A stretch of 64,000 bases of DNA from Serinus canaria. Lineage: Eukaryota > Chordata > Aves > Passeriformes > Fringillidae. Made by a program: the position numbers and the translations under genes. Below are positions 23,389-35,414 of this stretch, piece by piece. How positions within the stretch are numbered: position 1 is the stretch's first letter; the number at the start of each line of letters is the position of its first letter. The notes under the pieces were generated by a model that did not search any database, was not told the DNA's origin, and saw only the letters and a list, made by a program, of their open reading frames with translations. The stretch lies in assembly GCF_022539315.1 (NCBI RefSeq), contig NC_066333.1, forward strand, positions 11,685,001 to 11,749,000, read 5' to 3'.

Positions 23389-26300
23389 CTACAAGGAGGC
23401 AGGAAAAAGAAATATATAGGAAATGTTAGACTTGAAACTAATTCTAAGCATCCGGGGTATGCTCTGTATACAAAAATGTGCCTTCAATTAGCTGTAGGTC
23501 ACTAGGGATGACATTCCTGCCCAGCAGGATGGCAGCAACCGTCTGTGTTATGTCTGTTAGAGGGACAGCTGCACAAAAGGACAGCAGAGGCAGTTTGAAG
23601 TCAATTTAGCAGCAGTTTACACTTCAGATTCATCCAGACCTGGACAGCTAAGCTGTAAAAGCACTTGGAGAATACTTTGCAAGATGCAATACCATCTGGA
23701 ATAGCTTGAGAACAACCATCTTGACCTGGATTTCCACAGATTACCTGCATCAGGCTTAACAAAGGAGTGCTTGTAGAGAGAGCTGCTTTACTCATCTCAT
23801 CAGTCTTTAAAATGGACTGTTCCTGGTTGAGCATTCTCTTCTGAGGAGGATTTATGACTTTTTCCCCCATAATTTATTCAAGATCAATTTTAGAGAGCAA
23901 CTATTAAGTCAATAAATCAGGAAGCTAATCTACAGCACATAGTTTTTACATCAGCTTCAATAGCTGCTTCTATAGACTATTTTTTTCCTTAAGTCTGATG
24001 TTTCTGTAGTTAATACTGTTATCACAAACAGGCTGACACACCTGCACATTGGTGCTGCTACTTGACACATATCCTCCAAATAATATTGCGCAGAATTCAC
24101 TTTGGAATACTGTCTGCTTTTTATTCACACATATAAAAAGTATCATTGTTGTCCTCACCACAAATGGGACAGAAAAGATTTGCAATTTAATTTAAAAAAC
24201 CCCCAAGGTACTACAAACAAACTTGAGGAAAATTTACATACAGTGGTTGCTATTCCCCATGCAGTAGTCTGGCATTTATGAATTTTTGTATTTTTAAAAA
24301 TACATTTTTTTAGCTTTAGTACAAGCACTAAGAGTGAGAACCTAATTTATTTTCTCAGATGTATAAAGTCTGGATCGTCCTCATGACATTTCCTTCCTCT
24401 TCCATAACCTTGGAAGTACTAATTGGAACATTCAATAAGAGACATGGTAAGATGACACTGACTTCTGACAGGAGTACCCGGCCTGCTATTTATCCAGCAG
24501 CATCACAGTATGCTGAAAACCTCTAGAAGGAATGTTTAGAGGTCATTAGGTGACCAGAAATTCATGCAGCTCATTTTGCAGTTTGTAGTCATGTCAGATT
24601 GTAATGACTTTATACTAAAGTCCGTAAATTTTCACCCAAACAGCCCAGAGTAATACAGAAATCAAATTTCTACTTAAGTTTTTTGCAGAAGAAAGCATTG
24701 TTTAAATACTTACTAATGAAACTGTTTAAATACTTACTAATTTCTATAAAGAGTTCATTAATGTTTATTGCATTTTTCGCACTTGTCTCTACAAATATTG
24801 CATGAATGGAATCTGCATAGTCTTTAGCATCTTTTTCCATGACTTCTCTGGGAAAAAAAAAAAACAAAGAAAAATTCATGAATGCAAAAAAAACCCATTA
24901 CTCAAAACCTTAAGGGACAAATAAAGTTTTTAAGTGTCTCCCATAATGAATATTTTACCTGTTTAGCATCACAGTGCTCCCTGAAGCCAAAGCTGATGCT
25001 CATTCCTTACTCTGTCTCCCTGCCTTGAGGTATGAGCACAGTCATGAACTACCCAAGGCCTTAATCTATCTGACAACACGGCAGTGATTTTGTCTGCAGT
25101 GCTCTAAGCTTAGGTCTGCAATTAATCCTTCTGGTGTGTTATTCACCCCACCAGCTTTATACATCCAAAGCATTATTTCCAATCACGCTGTGCATTTCTT
25201 ATGACTATTTACAAAACCAAAGTATCTCCCTACACTGCACAAATCATCAGCACAGCATTTACTTTGCATGAATATGTAGCTATAAAAAAGGAATTATTTT
25301 TATACTGAGCACACAGAGATGTACAAGTTATTCTGCACCCCAAAGTAGGCAAGTCGATGATTTTGTATCTTTCCTTAAACAAAATGAAAATTACAAACCC
25401 CAGTAGCTGTAGGGAGGTCTGGACTTTATGTTGTATCACTTCATGTACAATTTCTACAACACAGGCTACCTTCAGTAATGAGGGGCTTTAGGATATCAAG
25501 AGCATAGACTTTGAGCAGTGACTCAAATATTGCCTCTGACTAAAGTACAAGAAATCTTCCTCATTAGCTTGAAGAGCAATGTTTACACTTACGATGCCAG
25601 CTGAGCACATGAGATGTGAATTCGGCTCTAAATAATTTTACAATCTATTTCCTTCAAAAGACATGCTACTTCTAATGAAAGTTATTAGAGCTCACTAGAT
25701 AACTTCTAGGTATTAACAATTTGTAAAACCATACTGAGAGCAACCTTTGCAGTGGTTCTTTAAACATATAACCAGCTGTCTCCTTTGAGACACCAGCTGT
25801 GGTGCCTTTTCCAGCAAAACCTAAACCCAAGAAGTTTACACACACCTTCTTTCTGAATTTTGGCTTACTTAACCAGGACATCAATAAAAAAGGCCTTCTT
25901 TTGTTTTTAGTACATGCCTTCCTGAAATTTTGGCTGTTCATAAAGTTTCTCAAGAGCTTTTCCCGCTCCCTGCAACTATTTTGGCCACAGCCAATTCCAC
26001 CCCAATACTTAAGCAAGGAAGGAAGGCACCTGAACAAGCAAGTTAGAAAAACCTGCACAATGCTTTCCAACAGGCTTGGTATTTTTCCTAACAAAATGAG
26101 GTGCTACAGACTGACAGGGGCACTTCTTGTAAAGTGAGGTAAACAGCTTCTATTACACTATAGTTTCACAGGCAGTTTAGGTTTGTGTAACTTGGCACTG
26201 CCACCAGAAAAGGTAATCCTGTCTCCCTGTAAACTACTCATTCCTAACTCTGCTATCCCCACACCGTTATGCCAACAAGTGTTCATGGTGTGAGAAAGAT

Positions 26301-29300
26301 AAATATACTTGGATCAGTTTTCTTTTTTTTTTTTTTTTTAAAGAGTTAGTTTTAATCTGGATCCATTTCACAGCCCAATTTACTGCCCAATCACACATGT
26401 ACTCACACCAGCACAGGGGAGGAAGTTGGTGAGTCCATCCAAGGGCAGACTAACCACATATTCTGACAGCAGAAGCAGCTCAAACCCCATGTCCTCTGAC
26501 AGCGGAAACAGCTCAAACCCCATGTGAAACTACAACACTACAGCAGAACAGCTTAAATTGTTCTATACCTTTCAGTTGCTCTAAAATCTTATAATGCTAG
26601 GGCTTAAGGAAAACCCTTAAAATTGACAGCACTATTTACCTGACATCATTAAGATCACACTTATTTCCTGCAATAGCTACAACAATGTTGGGAGGTCCAT
26701 GCTGGCGAAGCTCTTTAACCCAGTTCTTTAGCGTTGAGAAAGTTTCCTAATGTGGGGGGGGGAAAAAAAAAAAGAAAGAAGACAGAAGGAATTAACAAAT
26801 TAAGAGTCAGAACTGGCCCAAGACACAAATAAAAAAACCCAGAAATTGTAATACTGGGTCAAGATCAAGTTTCTTACCTCTTTTGTGATGTCATACACTA
26901 TAATGGCTGCTGCTGACCCTCGGTAATACATTGGGGCTAAAGCACGAAACTGGAAGAAAACAAACATAAACCTGATCTTCCACTGACCTCCAGAACCTCA
27001 CTATCATTAGTATTGCTATTGAAAAAAGGGAAAACCAAGATCACAGCAGTAAAAAACTTTCCTTTACAGTCCCAACTAGTCTGTGCAGTAGAGCACATAA
27101 TCTCCCAGGAAGGCATTGTTCTCCTAAGGACCGGCAATAAATCGTGTGGGGCTCAGCAGCACCTACTGCAAACAGCAGGAAGGCAAACTTGATCTTATTT
27201 TGCCTAGATTAGAACCTCTCCCTTAGCAGACTGTCTACACAAACATGCATGTGCTCGACTTTAAACACCAAACAAGGGCAAAAATGCAGGGAGAAGCAAG
27301 GTCAACTTTGACTAAGACAAAAATGTTAAGAAAACTAGCATATATTAATTTTGATCTGAAACGTTCAGAAGCTGCTGTCAACTTCTAGCCCCATGGATCA
27401 ATCATCAGTTTTAAATGCCAGAAATGTTGATTTCTTCAGAATCTAACTTATGGCTTTAAGGATTTTGCTTCAGTTTTCCCCTCAAATTTAGAAGCATGTT
27501 TAAACCAAAAAACTGCAAAAGCCCACAGCTGTGTGCCCTGTTAGAAGCAGAGCTTTAAGGAACACGCTAGATAAAAGGCTGCAGTAATTTTCTTGCAATT
27601 TTCAGAATTAAATTTACAGCAGGTCTATTTGCTTTGCAGGACCTGTGCCTTTGAGTGGACAGAACTTATGAATCCAGTGCTAAAATAAAGTGATAAAGTA
27701 TGCAATCAAGTTGCATCAAAATATCAATGAAGCATTCTTAAGAACAGTGGGATATTCTGCCAACTTTAAAAAAGCCAAGACAACTAATCTAGCAACCAGA
27801 ACTCTCCTTCAAAGTGCAGAGTAAACTGCATGTATTGGTTTTATGTAAGCATTATGATTTAGAGCTTTTGTGCATCTTATTACTCAGGGCAAAAGTAATG
27901 AATTGGATACAGTTTTTCATAAAGGCTTATTCATTTCTAATAAAATACCAATTTCCTTTTGCTTAGTACAGTTCAACTGAGAGCAATATAATAAATCATA
28001 AAAATCTTGCTATAAAGCAGGATTCCAGACCATTTACATTTGGCTCTAAAGTTCTGTTTTGAAAATAGGATTTTGAATGCAAAGTTCAGAATATAAAAAT
28101 ATTTAATAGTGGGAAAGGGAAACATGGGCAGGCATTCAGTTCACATTGGGACATAATCCCTCTCTTCCTTCTAAGTACTAAAATATAAAGGGAAACATAT
28201 TTGGTAAACCACCACTTGGACTGGTTGCAACCTGGCTTTTTGATTATTTCACTATTTACATTGGGAATAAACCAACTTTCACTTGCTGATTTTGTATTAC
28301 TCTCATTTCCTGTCTGCTAACACTTAGATACTTTTTTCCACCTAAGAACAGTCAGCAGATAAAATATATTAACAAAACAGATGTTACCAGAAACACTGGA
28401 TTTTCCTTTTGCAACTTTACCAAAGACTTCAGCTTGCCCCCCAGCCTCCAATTTGTGTTTTGAGAGAATTGTTAATGTAATTATGCATAACGTAACTATG
28501 CAGGGAAACTCAAAACTGTTAGGTAAGAAGGCAAAAATCCTAATTACTGTAAGTGACCTCCTATCAATTGAACTTAGTGTAGAAGAAATGAGAGAAGAAA
28601 TAAGGTATGTGTGTAAATGAGGTGTGTGAATGACTTGGTGCACATTTCCAGCTCTGGAACAAGGCTATCCAGCCACCCCAAAGCCACTGAGAGCAGAGGG
28701 GTGCCCAGTGCAGTGCAGCACTACTTGCAGCTGGGCTTTTGAAATGGGAAACAGCAAGCACTCCTCAAGAAGCCAGGACTGTGAATTCCATGCATTCCAC
28801 ATCATAGCCCAGAAGAGACATTTCAGTTCCAAGAATGGTGTGGACATTTTTAGTATTCCAGATCTATTCCACAGAGGGAATCCCTTCCATAATTCATTGG
28901 CAGATACGTTGCATGACCAGAAAACTGTGCTACAGATTTCAGGGCCAGGCAGGTGTACAGCCCATTTGTGACAGCAGTGACAATGCTGTCCTGCTCTGGA
29001 GAAAGGAACCTTTGTGAGGATACTGAATCATTTCAGAGTAAACATCCCTGCTCACGTTTCACTGATTTCCTTGGTTATATTGGGGTCTCAAGTGACTTCT
29101 CTCAGATATGGAATATAAACTCCACAGGTATCACAGCTCCTGGGTCAGAGTTCTGGTAAGACACCTTTCCTTTTTTTATTCCATAAAGATATCAAGCTTT
29201 ATGGAAGAAAATTAAAGAGGTGTCTCTGAGAGTCCAAAAATAGACCAGGAACATGCTGGTCATGTACAGAGATGCTTCCTCAGATTAGATGTGCTGAAGC

Positions 29301-32300
29301 CAAATTACAGGGTCCTCCCATTGCTTGCACAGTTAAAGTGAACAGGATGGAATGCTAAAACGTAATGGATGTTTCCTGCCAAATAGTGGCAGGCATGTTT
29401 ATAAAGCTTTTCATTTAAGAGTACCAACCTCTAAAAATTCATACTCTACCTCTCAGAATATCACTTTGGAGCAATAACATTCTAGAATGGGCTACGATGT
29501 TCACTTAAGACAAACTATTTACAGCAAATGCTGACTGACTGCTGGGAATGGAAGGGCTCAGGATATTTTTGATAACATAGATACCATTGGACATATTCCT
29601 GGGAAACATCCCTGACAACTTCAGTTTGCTTTATATGGTGCTGTTGGAAGGAAATAAATTGTCATTCAAAACTGACAGCACTAAATCACAATACAAATAC
29701 ACTTGAGTTACTTCCTAGTCATCAAGGCTGTAATCAAGCCAAAAAGCTGGCAACTCAGCTCCACCAGGAATCCTAAAGGTCAAGTGCCTGTGGATAGGGA
29801 TGACTGAGGCTTTACAAAGTGTTTGTTTTGTTTGTTATTATTGGGGGAGTTGTTTTGTTGGTTTGTTTGTTTTTTTTTTGTTTGGGCTGTTTCTCAAGCC
29901 AATCCTGAAAAGCAGTACAGCTGTATTCGCCAATTGTTATCCTAAAGTTATAAGCCAGCCTTAGTCACAGTTACCTCACATCCTAAATAAACTCATCTTG
30001 AGTAATTGGCAGCTGCCAGTAGTTCACTTGCAGTCAAAAACCAGCAAGAATAAGCACTGTTAATACAGCTACTGTAATTCTACCACTGTTACTAGTAATC
30101 CATAAGCAAGCAAGTTCCCTAGCAAAGTCTTCTTTTAATTCCAAGTAAAAATCATTCAAATTAATTATCTGGTATTTCATCTGATTAGTCATTTTCTTCA
30201 AAGCTTTTGTTGCCTTCCCTCAGAACTATGCATGCTGCAGAGATCAAAACCCCAAACTACCAAATTAAAACTTAAATTTCAAAAGAGATTCCTCACACAG
30301 CTTCTAACACCATCAGATTTGATCAGTAAAACTTTACAAAAGAATAAAAGAGTAGTTATCACCTATAAGGCTGCTTGAAACTCTGCTTTGGAAAGCCTAA
30401 ATCTACATCCTACTCACATTTACAACCCCAACAGTGAAGCAAAGAGAATGTGTTAGCAGTTGTATATTTTTCCAGAATCAAGGCTTTACTTGTACTATGA
30501 AACATGGTAATTCATCTCACTTTGATTCTTGCGTTGCTGCACTGACTGCAAATATTGCAGTTGAAGGTTTAAAACTCAGCTAGAAATGGTACTAGAGAGA
30601 GCTGCTGGCTTCCCTCAACACCAGCCTGGTTTGCTGTGGAAAGACCATTCCCTTTTGGTGAACCTAAACCCAGACTATTGTTTCAGAAACTCCTCTTAGG
30701 TAATCTTCGTTACCTTTACACTTAAATCATGACAACAATGAAAAATAAAAACATATCTACAGCACCCACATCTTGATAGGAATCTGCACAGAAAGAAGCA
30801 TTCTAATACCTGTTTGTAAAACCAGATCACTTTGTGACTTCCAGCGGCAGAGTTGAAAACAACCCAAGCTCTGGCCCAGACTTTCTCCACAAATATTAAT
30901 TTTACTTACCCGCTCCTGTCCAGCTGTATCCCAAATCAGGAATTTATGCAGCTCATTTTGATACTGTACAGTCTTGGTCATAAATGAGGCTCTGAAAAGC
31001 AAGACACGGTTCATGCTTTTTGAGAATATAAATACATCCTTAGAACATTCATTACCACCATGAGCTTTCAAGAAGGTTCACATTCCAATAAAAGTGAGCC
31101 TAACTGCATTTCAACAACATCAATTAGCTGATGTATTTCTGCAATGAGTGAAGAAAACCAAAGTGATAGGATATCTCTTGTAAAGCACAGCAGAGACTTT
31201 CACTTCCTTTAAGACTGCTGCAAATTATGCATCAAATCTGAATTCTCTGGTCAATATGGAAACAGCTTCCTAAAGCATAGATTCTCACTAAATTTATCTT
31301 ACTTGGTTCTATAAACCAAAACATCCCCGTACAGTCAATCTGAACTGAAAAGTTGTGTTTCTGTAATTCACATCACAACTAAACCATCCCCAGTGGTACC
31401 TGACAAGAGGCTAAATGCTTCTCAAAATCCTTTGACAACTGGGTCAACAAAACCCTTCGAACTGGAGTTATCCTTGATGACTTTTAGTAGAAATAATGTC
31501 TGTTTTGTTATTAAATTTCCCAGCTGCTTCTTCTAGCCAAGTAGGCACTATAATTTGTTTGATATTCCTTTTTGATGCTATAATGAATATTCTGCAATAC
31601 CTAGAAGTATATACTCGTTAAATCTGCCCTCAGCATCCTGAGGGGAGAAAAGCTGCAGAATTCTGACAAGGCTTCTGCAGCTGCCCATATCAGAAATTGA
31701 GCAATGAACACTGACAACAACAAAGTGTGATTGCTCAGCTGATTCTAAGAGGAATGAAAACAGGACAGGAAACAAGATTGTATCTCATGAACTCAAAGAC
31801 CCAGGGAATAAAGTTAAAACATTCTCAGCTTTAGTTTTGCAAGATGCTCAAAAAGCTCTTATAATCCTTACTTTGTCCTTTCCACCTACTATTCTCAATT
31901 GGGAACTAAAAGCAAGGCATAAGAAAAGGTAAAAATTAATTTACTTTAAGTTTTTGGAGTGTGTATCTTGTTGGAGCTTTACATAATCCCTACATCTGGG
32001 CAAGTTTTGATTCTTTTATATAGCAAATTACCAAAATACCCGTTCCCAGAGCAGTGAATGATTTTAAGGCTGGTAAAAGATAGATTTTCAGTCTGTCACT
32101 TCAAGCAGCTACAATGATCTCAGTACTGTCAATAAACCTCTGTCAACAGAGAAATTTAAACAAAAGTACACTTCTACAGACCATTTTGCAGTTCAATGTC
32201 CGTATTTATACTCAAAAAAATAAAGGGGGGTGTGTAAGAAAGAAGAGAGATCACGGAGACCCCAATTTTTCAGAAGGACAGGATGAGACACAGCTGATCT

Positions 32301-35082
32301 TTATCAGCAGGATCTTTTTTGGTAGAAGCTGTAGCAGAGCCTGTGTGACACCACACCTGAGACAGGAAGTTGTACTGACACTCCCACACACCTCTTGGCA
32401 TCAAGCAAAGTCTGTCCTCCCCTAAGCCAAAAATTGATTCTGATCAAAGCAGCTCAAAACACACCTGCCAAGCTAAAAAAAAAAAAAAACAAAACAAAAC
32501 AGCAAAAGAAATAAAAAGATCTAACCACTCCAAGAATTCCTGATGCTTGCCCTTCCTTCTATCCATTCTAAGATTTGAGATCAATATGTTGATACTCTGA
32601 GGCTCAAATTTCAAATATCCCCCTTACCTATGAGACCAACTGCAAAAACAGTTTCATCAGTTGGATTTGTGTGTGCATTGCATACAGATGTGTAACAATT
32701 TAACTAATTAATGGTGAGACCTACCTAAATTAGTATGTTAACCACCCTCAAAAACCTAGGAGACTTAGAGTACTTGAGTCTTAAAAAAAATGAATTGGAA
32801 ACCATGGAGTGGCATAATGATTAGAATTTAAATTTAAGGGTTGTGCATGAGAAAAGCATGCTGTTCCTTTATAAGAAGCATCTGAAGTGTAATTTATTCA
32901 TTGTTAGCTTAGATTAACAATACAAAAATGGGTCCAGACCTTACATATGAAAATGGAAGCTGCAGGAGTGCTGAGAACACTCCTATGTGTCCTGAGGTAG
33001 CTCACAAGCTTAATTAAGGCTGCAGTTATGTTTATTACCACATTCAGCTGCCACACACGAAGAACTCCCAAGTGATCTATTCAGGTAATTTCATTTTATT
33101 CTTGCATAAATCACATTTACTTCATTTAGTTTCTTACCCTATTGTTGGGTTGATGTTGGGATCAAAGCTATCTTCAACAAATCTCCACACGATACTTGAT
33201 TTGCCCACACCAGTGTCCTAAGAAAAGAACAGAAACAATTGAAAGTGGTAATAATTACTATAGACAGAGGATTCTTTTTGTCCTCAAATCCTGCAGTACA
33301 CTGCACTGAGTAACACAATCCTGCAGAGAATCTCAGAGAAGTTGTGAAATACTTCAGGTATTACAATAAGTTAGTAGAAAATGAAAGGTCTGTAACAAGC
33401 TAGTCTTCTAAACAAAATTGTTAAGATTTATTTTTGAAGAACCACAAAAATCTGCATTTACACTTACTATTACTCAAACTTTGGGCTTTTTTACAAAGCT
33501 ATGGACACCTTCCAATGGAACAGCAGTGGGAAAAGACCACTTTTGGTAAAACATACAGCAACTGAGTACAGCTTACCAGGATAGAGGACTGGTGGAGAAC
33601 ATGAAATTATACAAGTGTGACACATGCATTCAACCTCTGACTAATGCTGTCCCACCCTGCTTAATGAAAGACTTGAAATTTCTTCTGTGACACACCTGAA
33701 ACAGGTTACTAATGCAACTTCACAGTGCTAAAAATGGTGGAAGAGGAAACAAACCATGAAAATTCTGGATTGTGTATCTTTGCACCATCAACTCCATGGT
33801 TAAAAAGCAAAAGATATAGAGAAATCCCATTTGGAAGTGAAATTAAACTTTTAGTGATACAATGCTTCTCAGTAGAAGCTGGACATTTGAAATTGTATTT
33901 TATTTAAGATGCGTGAAGATAAACTTTTTGCTTTACATTTCCTGAGTCATAAAAACTTTAAGAAATAAACCCCTGAGGAATTGCTTCACTGAAAATGAAA
34001 TTTTACACCATTCATGCTTTTTCTCCCAAATCTCCTGAATATTGCAGTAATTTGGGTACACTATGTACAACTATGTTCATCTTACCAAGCTATTTTCCTC
34101 TTGAGAAAAAGCACATTATCATAGCTCCGTATCTTACATTGTTTGCAGTCTCATTAATCAGAGCAATCTTAGAAAGATAAACACAGATGTGGTTCCTGGC
34201 TCAGGGAATTCAAGGACAAGTTTTCCTGGGTGCTTAGTCTCCTTTTCCTCTGTGACAAAAGGTTTCTCAGGCCAGGCGAACACAAACAGTAGTTACCCCA
34301 AATACCTTCACAACACGAAGGGCACGCAAACACATAATCTTTCCCTCTGAAGGGCAAGGTGGCCATTTAAAAGCAGAAATCGACTCTGAACAGAGGGTTT
34401 CGATGCCGATGGTGACACCTCCACCTGTTCACTGTGGGGATCTCCAACCAAGCCAACAAGCAGCTTCATAGCCTTCAAATTTTTAAACTTCTGCTTCGCT
34501 TCGCTTCACGTCTCCTCCTTCCACCACCTGCAAGACTTTCCTGCATACGTTCCTACAATATAAGTTCAGGCTCCTCCCTCTCTCCCACCAGTTTGATTTA
34601 AGGTGCTTCTATTTATTTAGGGGACTCCAAACCCGAAAGGGCCTGGGAGGAAAAGGGAAGCAGGCATTGGATATTCATGCTTCCTCTCTATTTTTTAAAA
34701 AGGAGAACAGGGCAGAAAAGGAGCGATATTGACCCATGGCAGACGCCTCCCTCGCAGAGGGGAAGGCGCGTCCGCCCGCTCCCCTCAGAGGGACGGGGCG
34801 AGGGCCGGGCAGCGCCCGGGGAGAGCGCCCCACGCTCGGCACCTCTCCGGGCTCCGGCAGAGGCTCTCCAGGCTCTGAAAGAAGCTTTCCGCCACCGCCA
34901 CAGAACCATTCCAGTCTCTGACAGGGATTCTCCGCCATCACCAGAGGCTTCCCGGTGCTCTGACAAGAGGCTCCCCGCCACCACAGAGCTTTTCCAGCCA
35001 GCCTCACATTCCGCTCCCACCCTCTCTCCCGCCGCCCGGCACTTACCCCCAGAAGGCAAACTTTCAGCTCCCTCAGAGCCAT
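23291..35082 (-). CDS. RAB22A: RAB22A, complete: early-endosome Rab GTPase (7 coding exons, 194 aa)
   Basis: Rab5-subfamily small GTPase acting on early/sorting endosomes and in recycling. Joined exons on the minus strand: 35082-35047, 33217-33138, 30991-30910, 26949-26878, 26746-26640, 24847-24738 and 23388-23291. Phases agree throughout, and the 194-codon product equals the human length. Seen: P-loop GDTGVGKS (residues 12-19), switch I Thr37 in NPTIGASF, switch II WDTAGQER (59-66, with catalytic Gln64), NKCD (118-121), ETSAK (146-150) and the C-terminal RSCC (191-194) for double geranylgeranylation. RAB31 is excluded by the start MALRELKV, the WRFVEDSFDPNINPT segment and the tail. The start codon is the first ATG before the conserved ELKVCLLG strand. 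The gene is divergent from PPP4R1L and in tandem with VAPB. Oddity: the exon 6 donor is duplicated 24 nt downstream, which could give a 202-aa form. Confidence 0.97.
23389..24737 (-). other. RAB22A: RAB22A intron 6
   Basis: 1.35 kb. Its first bases hold the second copy of the duplicated donor. Nothing else was recognised. Confidence 0.85.
24699..24740 (-). repeat. RAB22A: 24-bp tandem duplication carrying the RAB22A exon 6 splice donor
   Basis: The 18-base string TGTTTAAATACTTACTAA (plus strand) occurs at 24699-24716 and again at 24723-24740. Each copy contains, on the sense strand, TTAGTAAGTATTTAAACA, so the exon 6 donor is present twice, 24 bp apart. Confidence 0.93.
24738..24847 (-). CDS. 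RAB22A: RAB22A exon 6
   Basis: Completes Arg126 and encodes residues 127-162 plus the first base of Ser163, including ETSAK. It ends ATTA|GTAAGT. A second ATTA|GTAAGT lies 24 nt downstream (exon end 24714), in frame. Confidence 0.95.
24848..26639 (-). other. RAB22A: RAB22A intron 5
   Basis: 1.8 kb. It contains a T run (26322-26339), a two-copy 33-bp tandem repeat (26462-26527) and, at 25672-26137, long open frames on both strands that I cannot assign. Confidence 0.85.
26462..26527 (+). repeat. 33-bp tandem repeat, two copies
   Basis: TCTGACAGC(A/G)GAA(G/A)CAGC then TCAAACCCCATGT, repeated with a period of 33 bp (copies start at 26462 and 26495) and two internal mismatches. Lies in RAB22A intron 5. 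Confidence 0.85.
26640..26746 (-). CDS. RAB22A: RAB22A exon 5
   Basis: Residues 91-125 plus two bases of Arg126, with the guanine-specificity motif NKCD at 118-121. Confidence 0.97.
26878..26949 (-). CDS. RAB22A: RAB22A exon 4
   Basis: Residues 67-90 (FRALAPMYYRGSAAAIIVYD then ITKE), the conserved Rab strand and helix after switch II. It is separated from exon 5 by only 131 bp. Confidence 0.97.
26950..30909 (-). other. RAB22A: RAB22A intron 3
   Basis: 4.0 kb and the largest intron of the gene. It has a TTTG-rich low-complexity run at 29820-29885. Overlapping open frames at 28317-28971 on both strands show no family resemblance. Confidence 0.85.
29820..29885 (+). repeat. TTTG-rich low-complexity tract
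   Basis: Repeated GTTTG/TTTG units and T runs in RAB22A intron 3. Confidence 0.85.
30910..30991 (-). CDS. RAB22A: RAB22A exon 3
   Basis: Completes Gly39 and encodes residues 40-66, including the switch II DxxG element WDTAGQER. Acceptor TTTTCAG, donor GTAAGT. Confidence 0.97.
30992..33137 (-). other. RAB22A: RAB22A intron 2
   Basis: 2.1 kb, AT-rich. It contains an A-rich run with CAAAA units (about 32475-32502). No other element was recognised. Confidence 0.85.
33138..33217 (-). CDS. RAB22A: RAB22A exon 2
   Basis: Residues 13-38 plus two bases of Gly39. It contains the rest of the P-loop with Lys18 and Ser19, and switch I with Thr37. Acceptor CTTAG, donor GTAAGA. Confidence 0.97.
33218..35046 (-). 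other. RAB22A: RAB22A intron 1
   Basis: 1.8 kb. The exon-1 end (34720-35046) belongs to the CpG island and includes a degenerate ~42-bp minisatellite (34851-34998). The rest is AT-rich with no recognised element. Confidence 0.85.
34851..34998 (+). repeat. degenerate ~42-bp minisatellite next to RAB22A exon 1
   Basis: About three and a half units share the pattern GCTCTGA-A-AGA-GCT(T/C)-(T/C)CCGCCA followed by CAC-CAGAG and TTCCAG. Unit starts are near 34871, 34916 and 34957, with a partial unit before them. It lies in intron 1, about 50 bp from the exon. Confidence 0.6.
35047..35082 (-). CDS. RAB22A: RAB22A exon 1
   Basis: Residues 1-12 (MALRELKVCLLG), ending in phase 0 at the donor GTAAGT. 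Confidence 0.96.
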
Positions 35083-35174
35083 GGCCGGGCAGGCAGCGCC
35101 TTCAGCGAGCGCCTGAGACGCGGCCCAGCACGATCATCGCCGTCCCCACGGCGGCCGCCCCCCGCCCGCCCCAG

Positions 35175-35222
35175 TTACCCGCACACCGCGCTCCTCCTCA
35201 GGCTGCGCGGACGCGCCGCCAT
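35175..35222 (-). CDS. candidate 15-codon upstream ORF of RAB22A
   Basis: ATG at 35222 in a perfect TISU context encodes MAARPRSLRRSAVCG and stops at 35175-35177, leaving 92 nt before the main ATG. If the RAB22A mRNA starts upstream of 35222 this frame would be translated first and could reduce RAB22A output. If it starts inside the YY1 element, the frame is absent. Coding potential is unproven. Confidence 0.35.
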   Translation of the reverse strand: MAARPRSLRRSAVCG

Positions 35223-35226
35223 CTTG
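35215..35226 (-). promoter_or_regulatory. YY1/TISU element on the RAB22A side
   Basis: The minus strand reads CAAGATGGCGGC, a perfect match to the TISU consensus SAASATGGCGGC and to YY1. Its ATG (35222) is 140 nt upstream of the RAB22A start codon and opens a 15-codon upstream frame. Confidence 0.75.
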
Positions 35227-35414
35227 GGCGGCCGCCGGAGTCCCCGCCCGTGCCCCCCGCCCGCTGTTGTCCCCCTTGGGTGCTGAGGGACCACTCGACC
35301 CTCGGCAGCCGCTGCTCCTTCACCCGGTGGCGTTTCGGGGCTGACCCGGCGACAGGAAGCACCCGCGGCTCCTCCCTGTGCCCTCCCGCTCCTCCTCCTC
35401 GCCCATGTCCATTT

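Noticed and set aside
28317..28971. Open frames of 108 and 113 codons in RAB22A intron 3
   Set aside because: Frames occur on both strands over the same bases with no motif. Chance is sufficient.
23291..35082. Possibility that the Rab gene is RAB31
   Set aside because: The N-terminus MALRELKV, the segment WRFVEDSFDPNINPT and the tail QPSVTKRSCC fit RAB22A, and the neighbours VAPB and PPP4R1L agree.
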